DNA from: Prorocentrum cordatum
Lineage: Eukaryota > Sar > Dinophyceae > Prorocentrales > Prorocentraceae
DNA length: 64,000 nt
Direction: 5' to 3'
Assembly (NCBI GenBank): GCA_963575745.1
Contig: CAUYUJ010014628.1
Span: 198,501-262,500, forward strand
Positions 30,481 to 40,785 of this stretch are shown piece after piece. Both the position numbers and the translations under genes were made by a program. Under the pieces are notes generated by a model. That model searched no databases. It had not been told where the DNA came from and saw only the letters and a program-made list of their open reading frames with translations. How positions within the stretch are numbered: the stretch's first letter is position 1; each line of letters begins with the position of its first letter.

Positions 30481-31040
30481 TCCTCCTCCTTCTCCATCCT
30501 CTTCTCCCTTGAACCATGTACCGCTCGAACTTTGCAACTGAACAGCTTCTGCAAGCGAGAACCCTGGCTGACTCTAACGAGTTCGCTGGGCATCATGCTG
30601 AACATTTGGTAAAAGAAACGGCACCGGACACATAATCCAAAAGCGCGCACTCTATGATGCCGCCATCCTCTCCCATTATTCTCCCACTCCCTTCGTCATG
30701 CCCCCCTTCCTTCCTCCCTTCATCCCCCTCTTCCCCCTCCATCTGGGGGCTCGCCAGCGCCGCAGCCAAATGAGGATCGACTCTCGAATCTCGCAGATTT
30801 TTGGACGACGCAGGTGAGTGGGAGAAGAGGGAAGAGTGGGATAACAGGATTTTCGAGTATCAAATAGAGAATATCGAGTACCGAAGATATTGGGAATGAG
30901 TGGGAGAGAGGTGAGTGGGATAAGATCGAATATGGAATGTTGCATATTTTCGGAATGGGAGCGAAGGGGCGAAGGAAGGAGGCTTGACGCTGCAGGTTGA
31001 AGCCGTTTCGGTTGAAAGCCCGGCCAGCGTAACACAAGAG
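30481..31040. other. Intergenic, nothing recognised
   Basis: Mixed composition and unusually AT-rich for the window near 30840-30960 (repeated GAATATC and GAGTGGGA motifs). No gene is supported. Confidence 0.35.
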
Positions 31041-31201
31041 TTAAGTCGGGCGTGTCCCCTTACAGGGGGATTTTCGACGAAAAATGAAAAATACTCAAAT
31101 AATATTGCAAACTGATGAAAGAAATAATCAAAAAAAATCCCCTGACTATTTCTGGACTATTTCTTGAATATTCCTCCTGTAGAGGGGCAGGCCCGACTTA
31201 A
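31041..31201 (+). mobile_element. Family A element, copy A6, with exact 8-bp target duplication
   Basis: Perfect 11-bp ends TTAAGTCGGGC / GCCCGACTTAA, length 161, flanked by CACAAGAG at 31033-31040 and 31202-31209. The interior is AT-rich without an ORF. Confidence 0.9.
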
Positions 31202-31209
31202 CACAAGAG

Positions 31210-32140
31210 GCGGGGAAGAGGAATGATGAGATTGAGTCCCCCCACGCCTCTCGGGCACCCGGGCGGGCCTCGAGAGGCTTCCGAAAGTCGGAGGCCCCTG
31301 GAAGTCACTGGATGTCACCTCTGGGATCTGGAGAGCTACGGAGACCTCCACGGGAGACGGGGGGTGACAAAGATCGATCCTACATAGTTCGTCGTTTACT
31401 TTTGACTTGGGAATTCTGCAGGGAAGCTGGAAGAAGTGGACGTTGGCAATTCAGCGAAAGAGGAAGTGGCCTGGGCTGGAAAGACTGGCAGTGGGTGAAG
31501 CGAGCCCGAATCAGTAGGGATGCAGTCGCCAGGGCTGAAACAAACAGGGAAGATGGACAGGGCTGGGTAGAGTGGAAGGGCTGGCCCGAGTCACTTTTTC
31601 CAGCTACTATGTATGCCTTCACGTTGCTTGGCCCTCTTGGGCCTTCCTGGAAACTCTCCTTTTGAACACGGGCGGGTGCACGACATACCCGAGGAACTCC
31701 CTGGTCAGGGCAGCTCATTGCTTATGAAACACAACGGGACTTGGCCCGTCGAACATCTCGTTGGCCGAATCTCAAATAGCTACCCTCCGCCCCGCTCAAT
31801 CCTCCCAACCACAGCAGCCCCGGCATGAGCTTATGAGAAGGGGCCGGCCAAATCAGAAAAACACAGAACAAACGACCAACACGTTCACGCACATGTGCTC
31901 GTGATTACTTGGCAACTTAATATCCCTCAAAATTTCGCAAACATATCAAGACTTGTATCGCATTCGTCATCCGCTCTTCCCGCTGCGCTGGGCAGCGCAT
32001 CTTTGAAGAGTGGCAACCTTCCGAAGGCTGGTCGGAACGATTGAGGCGCCGCCAGAAAACACTCGGTGAGGTGCGGCCAGTTTGGCGGCCCGCAAGACCA
32101 CCTGCCCCCACTCTGCAATACACCTTCACGCCCTCAGGTC
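31210..32140. other. Intergenic, no gene supported
   Basis: Balanced composition without simple repeats. A plus-strand frame (31312-31665) stays open but shows no motif or convincing composition. Confidence 0.35.
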
Positions 32141-32216
32141 CCGCCCTCTTCCTCCTCCTCCTCCTCAGCACGGGGCGGTCCTCTCAACGATTCATGCAGA
32201 CAAGCATGATCGGTGT

Positions 32217-32320
32217 ATAAGTGTGTGTGTGTGTGGTTGCGTGTATGTGTGTGTGTGTGTGTGCGTCTTCGTGTGTGTGTGTGCGTGTTTGTGTGTGTGT
32301 GTGTGTGCGTGTGCACAGTG
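32217..32320 (+). repeat. (GT)n microsatellite
   Basis: GTGTGT with GC and TC interruptions. Confidence 0.9.
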
Positions 32321-32337
32321 GCTCTGCGAATCGAGCT

Positions 32338-32445
32338 GCCCCCTCCTCCTCCTCATCCTTCTCCTCCTCCTCCTCATCCTCCGCCATCTCTTTCTACTCC
32401 CCCTCATCCTCCTCCATCTCTTCCTCCTGCTTCTCCGCTCCCAGC
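32338..32445 (+). repeat. (TCC)n microsatellite
   Basis: Imperfect CTC and CAT repeats. Confidence 0.8.
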
Positions 32446-32589
32446 GGAGAAGTAGGAGGGAGAAAACCTTCATCCAGAAACCTTCGTCTTCCCACTCAAG
32501 TGAACCCTTCAACATCCCAAAATCTGAGTTCTGCGGAGTGCCTGCGCGGCCGAACACGAAAATATTCCATGTGTGCAGAATGCGACCGG

Positions 32590-33014
32590 TTTCCCTTTGT
32601 GGTGGCTTACTCGGGTATCCCTTCTGCGGCAGATAACAAAAGGAATCCTTCTGTGGTTGATTACCACACAGGGTTCTTGTATGCGACGAAATACAAAGGG
32701 AATCCTTTTGTGGCCGAGTACGAGAAGATTCCCTTTATGGCGGAATACAAAAGGATTCTTGTGGCAGAAAATATATAAGCATTCGATTTGTGGCGGAATG
32801 CTAGGGGATTCCGTTCGTACTGTACTACAACATGATTTCGTCTGTGGTGGAATGAAGGCAAAAAGATTACGTCAGTGGTTGGTTACCAATGGGTCAATTT
32901 TGCGACAGAATACAGAGAGAATCCTTTTGTGGCGGAGTACAACATGATTCCTTGCAGGGCGGACTACAACACGATACCCTTTGTGAACGAAACGCGCCGA
33001 CAAAAACAACAAAT
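32590..33014 (+). repeat. 27-bp palindromic repeat array, left arm
   Basis: About 15 units of a degenerate 27-bp repeat with consensus near CCTTTTGTGGCGGAATACAA then AAGGATT. Unit ends CCTTTTGT / ACAAAAGG are complementary. In frame it reads as 9-residue PFVAEYKRI units, but stops occur, so it is not a gene. Ends at a unique inverted segment, 32985-33014. Confidence 0.85.
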
Positions 33015-33078
33015 CTGACACATAACGTGGTTTCGGCAGAATTGTCGACGGCCCATGGCGCCTTGCCCGACATCATGT

Positions 33079-34060
33079 TGTTTGTTGCTTTTGTTGGCAC
33101 GCTTCGCTCACAAAAGAAATCCTTCTGCAACTTGCCTTAACAAAAATCCATTTTGCATTCCGCCACTAATTATTCTGCCACCAATAAAAACGTTTGATAA
33201 TCAACCACAGACGGAATCTTTGCTGTATCCATTCCACCGCTAAAAAGAAACCCTATTGTAACCCACCAAGAAAAAATCCCTGGGGATTCCACCAACAACA
33301 GGAATCCGTGTATTGTGCTACACGAAGGAATCCTTTTGTGTCCAGCCAGGAAGGGAACCTGTTTGTACTCCGCCACGCAAAGGGGGCCCTAGGTAATCAA
33401 ACGCATGCGGATTCCTGTTTGATTCTGCCACACAAGGACTCCTTAGTAATCCACCGCAAGAAAAATCTGTAGCACTCAGCCACAAAAGAACCATCTAGCA
33501 TTCTGCCGCTGAGGGAATCCTTTTGTACTTCGCCACAAACGGGATCCTTATTTTTGCATTTGCCACAAGGAGAGTCCTGTTGTATTTTGCACCAAGGGGA
33601 ACCCTTCTGTATTCGGTCACAGTAAAATTTCCGCGTGTAGTCCGCCACGTAAGGATCCCTTGTTAACCAGCATCAAGAAGGTTCCTTCTGCATTCTGCCA
33701 CACAATGAAGCATCCCGTAGTAATCCATCATAGCGAGAAGCCCTTATTATTCAGCCACAGGAGGAATTCTTGCGCATTCTGCAACACAAAAAACTATTCG
33801 CATTTCGGCATAGAAAGGAGCCCTTTGATATTCGGCAACGCTAGGAGTCCTTCAGTAATCCGGCACCTAAGGAATCCCATTGTAATCCACCGCAGAAGGA
33901 TACGCAGTGTATCTCGCCACACGAAAGATAAATGTGTATTCTGCAACAGACGGAACCATCTTGTATCCCGCCATCATGGGTATCCTTGTGCATTCCGCCG
34001 CAAAGGAATCCTGTTGTAGTCTAGACTCGAAATTCAGCCGCCAAAATAAGTTTCGCGTCA
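33079..34060 (-). repeat. 27-bp palindromic repeat array, right arm (inverted)
   Basis: About 36 units of the same repeat in reverse orientation (spacer ATTCCGCC instead of GGCGGAAT). The first 30 bp (33079-33109) are the reverse complement of 32985-33014, so the two arms form one giant imperfect inverted repeat with a 64-bp centre. Confidence 0.85.
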
Positions 34061-34082
34061 CGACGAGATTCCCTTTGTGTCG

Positions 34083-34083
<1 letters not shown>

Positions 34084-34117
<34 letters not shown>
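34084..34117 (+). repeat. (TA)n microsatellite
   Basis: About 17 TA units at the right edge of the 27-bp array. Confidence 0.95.
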
Positions 34118-34120
<3 letters not shown>

Positions 34121-34189
34121 CATGGGTCGCTGCTTCATTTGAGAAAAACGGTCAAACCGACCAGTCCTGTATCGTGCCTGGCGCCTTCC

Positions 34190-34335
34190 GCCTCCTCACC
34201 TCCTCCTCGCCGTCCTTCTCCTCCTCCTTTTCCTCCTCCTCCTCCTCGTCCTCCTCCTCCTCCTCCTCCCCCTCCTCTCTACACCCTTGCTCCCCTTCTC
34301 CTCGCTCCCCCTCCCACTTTCTCCTCCTCCTCATC
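34190..34335 (+). repeat. (TCC)n microsatellite
   Basis: CTC repeats with CCC and TTC interruptions. Confidence 0.85.
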
Positions 34336-34502
34336 TCTGTTCCCTTTGCCAGAGTTCGTTCAAAACCTCGACGATGCTGCCGACGGCGCATGTGGCGCAT
34401 GAGGTGCGGCCCGACCTGCCTCCGATCTGCCTCTGAAGAAGGACGCCGTGCTGGCCATCTGCGTCACCATGTGCCGTTCGGGCCCCCATCGTCTCTGCCA
34501 CC
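34336..34502 (-). pseudogene. Possible decayed coding island, part 1
   Basis: The minus-strand frame reads SYMVAETMGARTAHGDADGQ ... GSIVEVLNELWQRE with ordinary, coding-like composition. It is cut on its upstream side by element B-d. Could be a relic exon of the same gene as 34672-34771 and 35040-35890, but this is not proven. Confidence 0.3.
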
Positions 34503-34507
34503 ATGTA

Positions 34508-34666
34508 TGAGGGGACCCCGGGACACACACATGAATACGCAAATAAAAGGATTCCATAATTTTTCTCATATTTTCTGGGTTTTCGTCTGCCCCCCCACTT
34601 CCAATATTTCAGTATATTTCTCGGGAGTCGACGATTGATTGTGTCTGTGTTTTTTTTCCCTCCTGG
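34508..34666 (+). mobile_element. Family B short element, copy B-d, with 5-bp target duplication
   Basis: TGAGGGGACCCC to CCCTCCTGG. ATGTA lies on both sides (34503-34507 and 34667-34671). Confidence 0.8.
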
Positions 34667-34671
34667 ATGTA

Positions 34672-34771
34672 ATTGTGACGCTGGGCCTGGGCCTCCTCCT
34701 GCCAGCTTGACCCGGGCCGCCGCCTGCCGGGCCACCTGCTGCTGCTGCTGCTGCTGCGGCAGGGGCAGCAC
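34672..34771 (-). pseudogene. Possible decayed coding island, part 2
   Basis: The minus strand reads LPLPQQQQQQQVARQAAARV then KLAGGG, with GC-ending codons typical of a coding relic with a Gln run. It lies directly beside the B-d target site. Confidence 0.25.
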
Positions 34772-34854
34772 GGTCGCTGAGATAGCAGGCCGCCTGGCAA
34801 CTGAGCATCATCGATGCGAGTGCTCCGGCCGTGGCGATGGCGATGGCGTGGGCA

Positions 34855-35015
34855 TTCCTCCTCCTCCTCCTCCTCCTCCTCCTCCTCCTCCTCCTCCTCC
34901 TCTTCCTCCTCCCCCTCCTCCTCCTCCTCTTCCTCCTCCTCCCCCTCCCCCTCCTCCTCCTCCTCCTCCTCCTCCTCCTCCTCCTCCTCCTCCTCCTCCT
35001 CCTCCTTGGCTTCCC
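34855..35015 (+). repeat. (TCC)n microsatellite
   Basis: Nearly pure CTC repeats. Confidence 0.95.
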
Positions 35016-35039
35016 ACTCCCAGGTGCGGATCATCCATG

Positions 35040-35890
35040 GCCGAATCGCCGTAGGAGCTCACGCGCTGCTATGGAACGGTCTGGTGGCGTTCGCGGGGCC
35101 ATCTCGGCGATCTCCGACGTGGTACTGATCAGCGCGCGGATCTCGTCCGTTAGGAGATCCCACGCCCCCAAATTACCCTCCAAATTCTGCGGTCAACCAA
35201 TCGACGATGGACTTCAAGGCCTCCGCCCGCGAGACCAACCTCGCGCACCTGCTGCTACACTAGGTGATACGTTGGTCGCACGGCGTATCCCCCTGCATCA
35301 CCCGCCTGTCAACGGCCAGCCGCTCTGCGATCTCGCGCGTGTCCCTCTTTGGCCTTGCTAGCCAAGCGCAACTGCTGCTGAAGCAGCCTGATACCATCTG
35401 AAGTCATCTTCGCGAAGGCCACATGCTTCTCCGCCTCCATGAAGCGCATCGCCGCGGCAAGCTCCCTCGCGTCACTCTGTCCCCGTTGACCGCTTCCTGT
35501 GGCGCCTCCGCCCGCACGCATGTGCAGCAGGCTGGCCGCATCCTCCTGCAAGCGCCGCATCGGGTAAGAAGGAACGCCAAACAAGGAACGAAACCCCTTC
35601 TTGGCCCTGCAAGCGCCTCCGTGCCCCAGGAGGGCAAGAGGAACAGCACTGGAGGAACCTAAGGAACATCGAGCCCCATTCCGAATCCGAACTGTTCCTC
35701 ATTTCAGCGTCTTGACCGTATGCCCGACGCCGGCCCGCGCACCATGAACTCGACGTCGGGCGCGACGGCGAGGCGGCGCTCCATGACAAGCCTGAAGAGC
35801 ACAGCGACGAGCCGGCTGCGCAGCGGCGTGCGCGCAGCGCGCCGCCTTTTCTGCACCTCCTCGCCCCGGTCCTGGGCCTCGCCCCCCAGA
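35040..35890 (-). pseudogene. Decayed coding region of unknown function
   Basis: Several minus-strand blocks look like protein but lie in different frames or behind stops: RRAARTPLRSRLVAVLFRLV (about 35850-35760); LFGVPSYPMRRLQEDAASLL and AAAMRFMEAEKHVAFAKMTS, then DGIRLLQQQLRLASKAK (35590-35340); RDTREIAERLAVDRRVMQGD (35345-35285); VSRAEALKSIVDWLTAEFGG (35245-35185); DEIRALISTTSEIAEMAPRT (35155-35095). The last block continues to RELLRRFGHG. The blocks follow each other in order with single-base shifts, which suggests one broken gene or closely spaced exons. I do not recognise the family. Confidence 0.4.
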
Positions 35891-35892
35891 CC

Positions 35893-36070
35893 CCGACGTC
35901 GTGATTTTCCACGACGTGCCCCTCAGAAGCCTGGGCCCCTTCCCGGGGACCAGTCAAAGCCTCCTGACATCCTTTGTGGACGGCCCCGAGGCCCGGGAAG
36001 GGCCCCCGGGAGGCCGAGCACGGCGGAGAACCGCCCGCCGTGAATTTTTGCCTCTCGCAGCGCGAGGGGG
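35893..36070 (+). repeat. Family L repeat, copy L2
   Basis: CGACGTCGTGATTTTCCACG...GACGGCCCCGAGGCCC...GTGAATTTTTGCC...CAGCGCGAGGGG; homologous to L1. Confidence 0.6.
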
Positions 36071-36099
36071 CCTGAGGCCCTCGCCTCCCTCCTCGGCCG

Positions 36100-36230
36100 C
36101 GCCTTCCGCCCTCGCCCTCCTCGCCCTCCTCGCCCTCGCCCTCCTCGCCCTCCTCGCCCTCCTCTGCCTCGCCTTCCTCGCCCTCCTCGCCCTCCTCTGC
36201 CTCGCCCTTCTCGGCCGCGCCCTCCTCGCC
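36100..36230 (+). repeat. CCCTCCTCG hexamer/nonamer repeat
   Basis: GCCCTCCTC units repeated about 13 times. Confidence 0.85.
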
Positions 36231-36354
36231 CGCGACCGCGACGGCGGCGACGAGCCACACCTCTCCTCCGCGCGCCGCCTCCGCGCTGTGGCCCGCGGCG
36301 CCCGCCCGGCCCAGGCTGGCCACGTCGCCCCGGGGCGTGCCTGGTGGCATGGGG

Positions 36355-36752
36355 AAGGGAGGAGGAGGCGGAGGAGGTGGAGGAGGAGGCGGAGGAGGCG
36401 GAGGAGGCGGAGGAGGAGGAGACGGCGGAGGCGGAGGAGGAGGAGGCGGAGGAGGCGGAGGAGGAGGAGGAGGAGGGGAGCGGGAGGAGGGAGCATGAGC
36501 AGGAGCGGAGGAGGAGGAGGAGGAGGAGGAGGAGGGGAGGAGGAGGGGAAGAGGAGGAGGAGGAGGAGGAGGAGGAGGAGGAGGAGTAGGAATAGGAGCG
36601 TGAGGAGGGAGCAAGTGCAGGAGCAGGAGCAGGAGCAAGAAGGAAGAGGGAGGAGGAGGAGGAGGAGGAGGAGGAGGAAGAGGAGGAGGAAGAGGAGAAG
36701 GAGGAGGAGGAGGAAGAGGAGGAGGAGGAGGAGGAGGAGGAGGAGGAGGCAA
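36355..36752 (+). repeat. (GGA)n microsatellite, 400 bp
   Basis: GGAGGC units, then GGAGGA. Long frames across it are artefacts. Confidence 0.95.
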
Positions 36753-37603
36753 CGGCGGAGAGGTGGAGAAGATGAGGACGGGGGAAGGGACCGCCTGGGG
36801 AACCGATGCCCCGGGACATCCAGGATCCAGGGGGCGGTGGATCGAGTATGTCCGCGTCCACGGCCTCCTATAGGGCTCAGGAAGATCGATTCCCCAGACG
36901 GTGGAGACAGATGAATCCCAGCCTCGGAGTGCAGGAGGAGGGCGAGAATGGGGATGGGTGGAGGGAGAAGACGGAAGGGGAACTTCTTTTGCTGGGCGCG
37001 CCTGTGCTAGCGCTGGACGCGTTCTGGCCAGTGGCCGCCCCCCCTCTGATCTGGTGCCCCGTCCAGGTTTCAAGGGAGGAGCACGACGTGCTCCGATGAT
37101 TTGACGGCGTGTGGGAAGTCTGCTGGGATCCTTCCTGGCTGCTCTCACGTTTCGGCCTGAAGCTGCCTGCTCAGGGGAGTGAGGTAGCCCAAGGCGGGCT
37201 CGACGGCCCAAAGCGGTTGGGCATCCTGGGTTGTGTTTTGCTAGGGGAGTTCGAGATTGACGAACTCGGGAGGGTATAAACTTCGCACCCGCCCAATGGG
37301 CAGGCGGCCCGACGGCGGAACAAACATATGGTATACCGTTCTTCGCCCGCTACTCTTCCGCGGAGTACGATGACATGCAAAGGCGGGGCTGCGGGGCACT
37401 GGACAACATCCGGGGAAGCCGTCTTTTCGTCCTGGATCCGTTTTCGAGTGTCCACGGGCCCGACGACGGAGGCAATATGTTTCGAGTCTCCGGACGTCCG
37501 GGCTTCCTTCATGCGTCGGCGTCTACGGCGACAGCAGCACCGAAGACCAACCGGACCGACCGCGAAACCGAAACCAGCCGAGAACGGCGGCCCGAAAACA
37601 ATC
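36753..37603. other. Intergenic, no gene supported
   Basis: Balanced sequence with a TATAAA at 37276. Two open frames (37328 and 37375, plus) overlap in different phases and show no motif, so I do not call either. Confidence 0.35.
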
Positions 37604-37605
37604 TA

Positions 37606-37784
37606 CTCCAGATTTCGTAATAAAGGGAGGGGGGTCTCACTTCGGGGGGGGTCTCTTCCAGGCCATCTTGGAGGGCCTGGGGGGGTCTGGGGACGATGTT
37701 TGGGAGGGTTCTCCCACGGGGGAGGTCTGAAATGGCTTGTCTTGGAGGGTCCAGACCCCCTCCCTTTTATTACGAAATCTGGAG
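37606..37784 (+). mobile_element. Family E element, copy E1 (Tc1/mariner-type MITE)
   Basis: TIRs of about 30 bp, CTCCAGATTTCGTAATAAAG...CTTTTATTACGAAATCTGGAG, flanked by TA on both sides. 179 bp, no ORF. Reverse orientation to E2. Confidence 0.9.
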
Positions 37785-38194
37785 TAGCCAATGCGCAGCG
37801 GCGCAGCAGCCGACCGGACCGCGGACAAACATGGCAATGCTCCTCGTATGGCCATCAAATCACCGCGCGGGTCTCTGGCCGTGGCTCGGGACGATCCGGG
37901 CAACCCCTGCACGCTCTCGGCGAGGCGCAGCTGCCGGAAGGCACCCCAGGGGCTGAAAGCCGCCGAAAGCCGACGGAAGCGTGTGGAAACCTCGAACCCC
38001 CGTGGCGGCCCCCCCCTGCAGACTCGTGCTCGAACCCAACGGGGTGTGGGCGATCTCGTGGACCGTCTCCGTTCTGATTTCGTCTCGCAGCAGGAGGCAG
38101 AACGAAGACAGAACGAAAGAAACACAAACAGCACGAAAAACACTATTTAGCTCGAGCCCTGCTGTTACGTTGCATAATCAAAGGGGCCTTGCCT
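37785..38194 (-). repeat. Family H copy H3 with flanks
   Basis: 37896-38015 shares the order GGCGAGGCGCAGCTGCCGG, GCCGCCGAAAGCC and ACCTCGAACC with H2. The rest is unclassified. Confidence 0.5.
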
Positions 38195-38315
38195 GTCCAA
38201 TCACGGCCGCATCCGCGTCGAATCCGTGTCGAATCCATGCCAGCCTCCTCGGATCCGTGTCGAATCCGTGTTGAATCCGCTTCGAATCCGCGCCAAATCC
38301 GCGTCGAGTTCGAAT
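38195..38315 (+). repeat. CGTGTCGAATC tandem repeat
   Basis: About ten irregular 10-12 bp units such as CGTGTCGAATC and CGCTTCGAATC. Confidence 0.75.
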
Positions 38316-38397
38316 CGGGCCCGCGGGGGACAGGCGAGGTCCCCTGAAGATGCAGCGTAACTGGGGGAACACGAAGTGCAGAAGCATCATGTCTCAG

Positions 38398-38440
38398 AGG
38401 ATTCCGCGCGGATCTCTTGGATCTGCGCTGGTCGACCCCC
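38398..38440 (+). mobile_element. Family C half element
   Basis: Only the left arm, ATTCCGCGCGGATCTCTTGG ATCTGCGCTGG, is present. Confidence 0.5.
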
Positions 38441-38518
38441 CCTTTCCTGGATCGGACGAAACAAGGCGGGGTAGGATAGGAGGAGGCAGTGAATCAGCCG
38501 GAGCAGCTGCACGCAGGC

Positions 38519-38578
38519 ACCTCCTCCTCCTCCTCCTCCTCCTCCTCCTCCTCCTCCTCCTCCTCCTCCTCCTCCCCC
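38519..38578 (+). repeat. (TCC)n microsatellite
   Basis: Nearly pure CTC repeats. Confidence 0.95.
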
Positions 38579-39362
38579 TTCAGTAGCGGGGCCGGAACCA
38601 GCTGCATGCAGGCAAGTATGCTGGCATGGAGGGGGGAGTTGGGGGGGGGATTTTGCGAGGCCCGAAAGGAAATCTGAACTTCACGCACGTCGGGACGCCT
38701 CTTCCGCCCAGCGTTGCTTGAAGGGGCGGCGGAAGGAGGGCGTGGAGTGGGGTGGGGGAACTGCCATGCATATATATATATATATATATATGTATAACAC
38801 ACCTGCCATAATCTAAACAACATCACGGGCTCGTGGCTTGGAGACCGGCAGGGGGTCTGAAACGGTTGGGGCCGCAGAACATCGGTCGGGAGGGGGGATG
38901 AAGCCAAATCCGCTCAAAATCGGTCCCCAGACGCCTCCCAGGGTTTTTCTGGTGCAATTATTCACCCCGTGATCTGTTTTTGACGGTCCTGGGGGGCGAA
39001 AGAGGCATCCCGAACCGAGCACCTCGAACCTCTTCCCCCCCTTCCTGATGGCCTGAGCCCGGAGCTGGGCCACCTTATGTTCTCAGGCGGCTCCAGCATG
39101 CAAGGGAACTTACCATAATCGCAACAAAACAATTATCGTGGCGACGCCCCCTAGTCTTTTGGGAGGACCGAAAAGAATACAGAAAGCATGGGTGCAAAGA
39201 CTAACCGCAGTTCCTGCCCATCTGAACAGAAAAATCGCCGTCGGCGTCGCCGCAGACGTTGTCCATGGGAGATAAACAGTTTGCCTGCCCAACAGCGGCC
39301 GCTGTCGGTTTTTGACATCACTGTCTGGTGGGCATCGACCCCATGTTTTTCGTAACCATGTC
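38579..39362. other. Intergenic; (TA)n and fragments of families F and CAGCGGCCGCTG
   Basis: A fragment of family F (CCAGCTGCATGCAGG, about 38600) and a (TA)n at 38770-38790. A CAGCGGCCGCTG motif lies near 39293-39304. No gene. Confidence 0.4.
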
Positions 39363-39798
39363 TTGAGCAGGGACCGGCCGTCCCGGCATTCCGACAGGCC
39401 TACCACGAAAAGTGCTCAGAACCCCCAGATGATCTAATAACACAAACCATGCTCTTATAACCCAGTCCCGACTGGTTCAAACAAAACGGTCTCGGCCAGA
39501 AGCGTTCGAAGAACGTGTCGCGCAGACCACAACAAGGTTCTTAGAGCATCCTCTGGTGGGCCTATGTCGGGTCGGGCGAAAGGGGGGGATAGCAAAGGGG
39601 GGTTTTGAGAATCAGCTCCCGTAGCTGATTTTCCTGGCGCCTCCCGGCGCCGGATGGAGCTATGTATCGAGGAATGGGCCCCTCGGTGAGGCCGAAACCA
39701 GCTGCATGCAGCAAATTCCGTAACCCCCCCTTTCCCAATCCCCCCCTTTCGCCCGACCCGACTATGGGCCAAGCAGGTCGCCTCGCCACTGCTTGAGA
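39363..39798 (+). mobile_element. Family G foldback element, copy G2, interrupted by F2
   Basis: Left part 39363-39565 and right part 39763-39798 together match G1 (25590-25825). The break lies at GGGCCTAT, where G1 reads GGGTCTATAGG. Confidence 0.75.
39566..39762 (+). mobile_element. Family F element, copy F2, nested in G2
   Basis: Perfect TIR of about 25 bp starting GTCGGGTCGGGCGAAAGGGG and ending with its complement; 3-bp duplication TAT on both sides (39563-39565, 39763-39765). 197 bp, no ORF. Confidence 0.85.
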
Positions 39799-39950
39799 TC
39801 AGGTGTCGCTCCGCCCGGCGGGGATGAAGGCTGGGAGAAACTCGGGACGTTGACGGCTGGGGACCGGGACGCGGACATCGTGTCGCGCGAAGGCGTGCTG
39901 GGCCCAAACCGGCGCCGCGACACGCCAACCACAATCCACACCGTACCCCA

Positions 39951-40178
39951 GTAGGAGGAGGAGGAGGAGGAGGAGGAGGAGGAGGAGGAGGGGGAGGAGG
40001 AGGAGAAGGAGGAGGGGGAGGGGAGGAGGAAGGAGGAGGAGGAGGAGGAGGAGGAGGAGGAGGAGGAGGAGGAGGAGGAGGAGGAGGGGAGGGGGAGGAG
40101 GAGGAAGGAGGAGGAAGGAGGGGAGGAGGAGGAGGAGGGAGGAGGAGGGAGGGAGGAGGGAGGAGGAGGAGGAGGAGG
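39951..40178 (+). repeat. (AGG)n tract inserted with 9-bp flanking duplication
   Basis: 228 bp of AGG/GGA repeats bracketed by ACACCGTAC (39938-39946 and 40179-40187). The homologous locus at 25826-26034 has the single site CACCGTACCCC followed directly by CTGGCTG, without the tract. Confidence 0.8.
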
Positions 40179-40360
40179 ACACCGTACGCTCTGGTTGTCT
40201 TCGGGCCCTCAGGTCGGCTCTCCGGCGGCCGTTCGGGACGGGCCGGGCACCCGCGGGAAGCGCCCTCGACGAGAGGCGCAGCGGATGGAGGGCACCCCGA
40301 GGCTGGAACGCCGCCGAGAACCAGCCAGGACGCCTCACCACTGCTTGCATAGTTTCTGTA

Positions 40361-40540
40361 CTCCAGATTTCGTAATAAAAGGGAGGGGGTCTGGACCCTC
40401 CAAGACAGGCCACTTCAGACCCCCCCTCGTGGGAGAACCCTCCCAAACATCGTCCCCAGACCCCCCCAGGCCCTCCAAGATAGCCTGGAAGAGACCCCTC
40501 CCGAAATGAGACCCCCCTCCCTTTATTGCGAAATCTGGAG
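40361..40540 (-). mobile_element. Family E element, copy E2
   Basis: Reverse complement of E1; same TIRs, TA flanks, 180 bp. It lies directly before G3. Confidence 0.9.
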
Positions 40541-40548
40541 TACCCATG

Positions 40549-40785
40549 TCCTGAGCAGGGGCCGACCGTCCCGGCACTCCCATAGGCCTACCACGACATT
40601 TGCTCAGAGCCCAAGAATGTTCCAACAACCAAAACATGCTTAGAGCAAATAAACGATGTGTTGATGCACGAGACAGTCTCAGTCAGAAATGTTCGAACAA
40701 CATTTCGTACACACCACGAAGGGTTCTTAGAACATCCTGCGGTAGGCCTATAGGCAGGCCAGGACGCTTCGCCACTGCTTGAGTG
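40549..40785 (+). mobile_element. Family G foldback element, copy G3
   Basis: CTGAGCAGGGGCCGACCGTCC to GCCACTGCTTGAG; intact and similar to G1. Confidence 0.7.

Noticed and set aside
32590-34060. CRISPR-like array
   Set aside because: Units are contiguous, degenerate and palindromic with no unique spacers, and the context is a eukaryotic genome.
35472-37211. 579-codon minus-strand ORF
   Set aside because: Most of it is poly-Pro/Ser from the GGA tract. Only the 3' part has coding-like blocks and those shift frame; kept as a pseudogene candidate over a smaller range.
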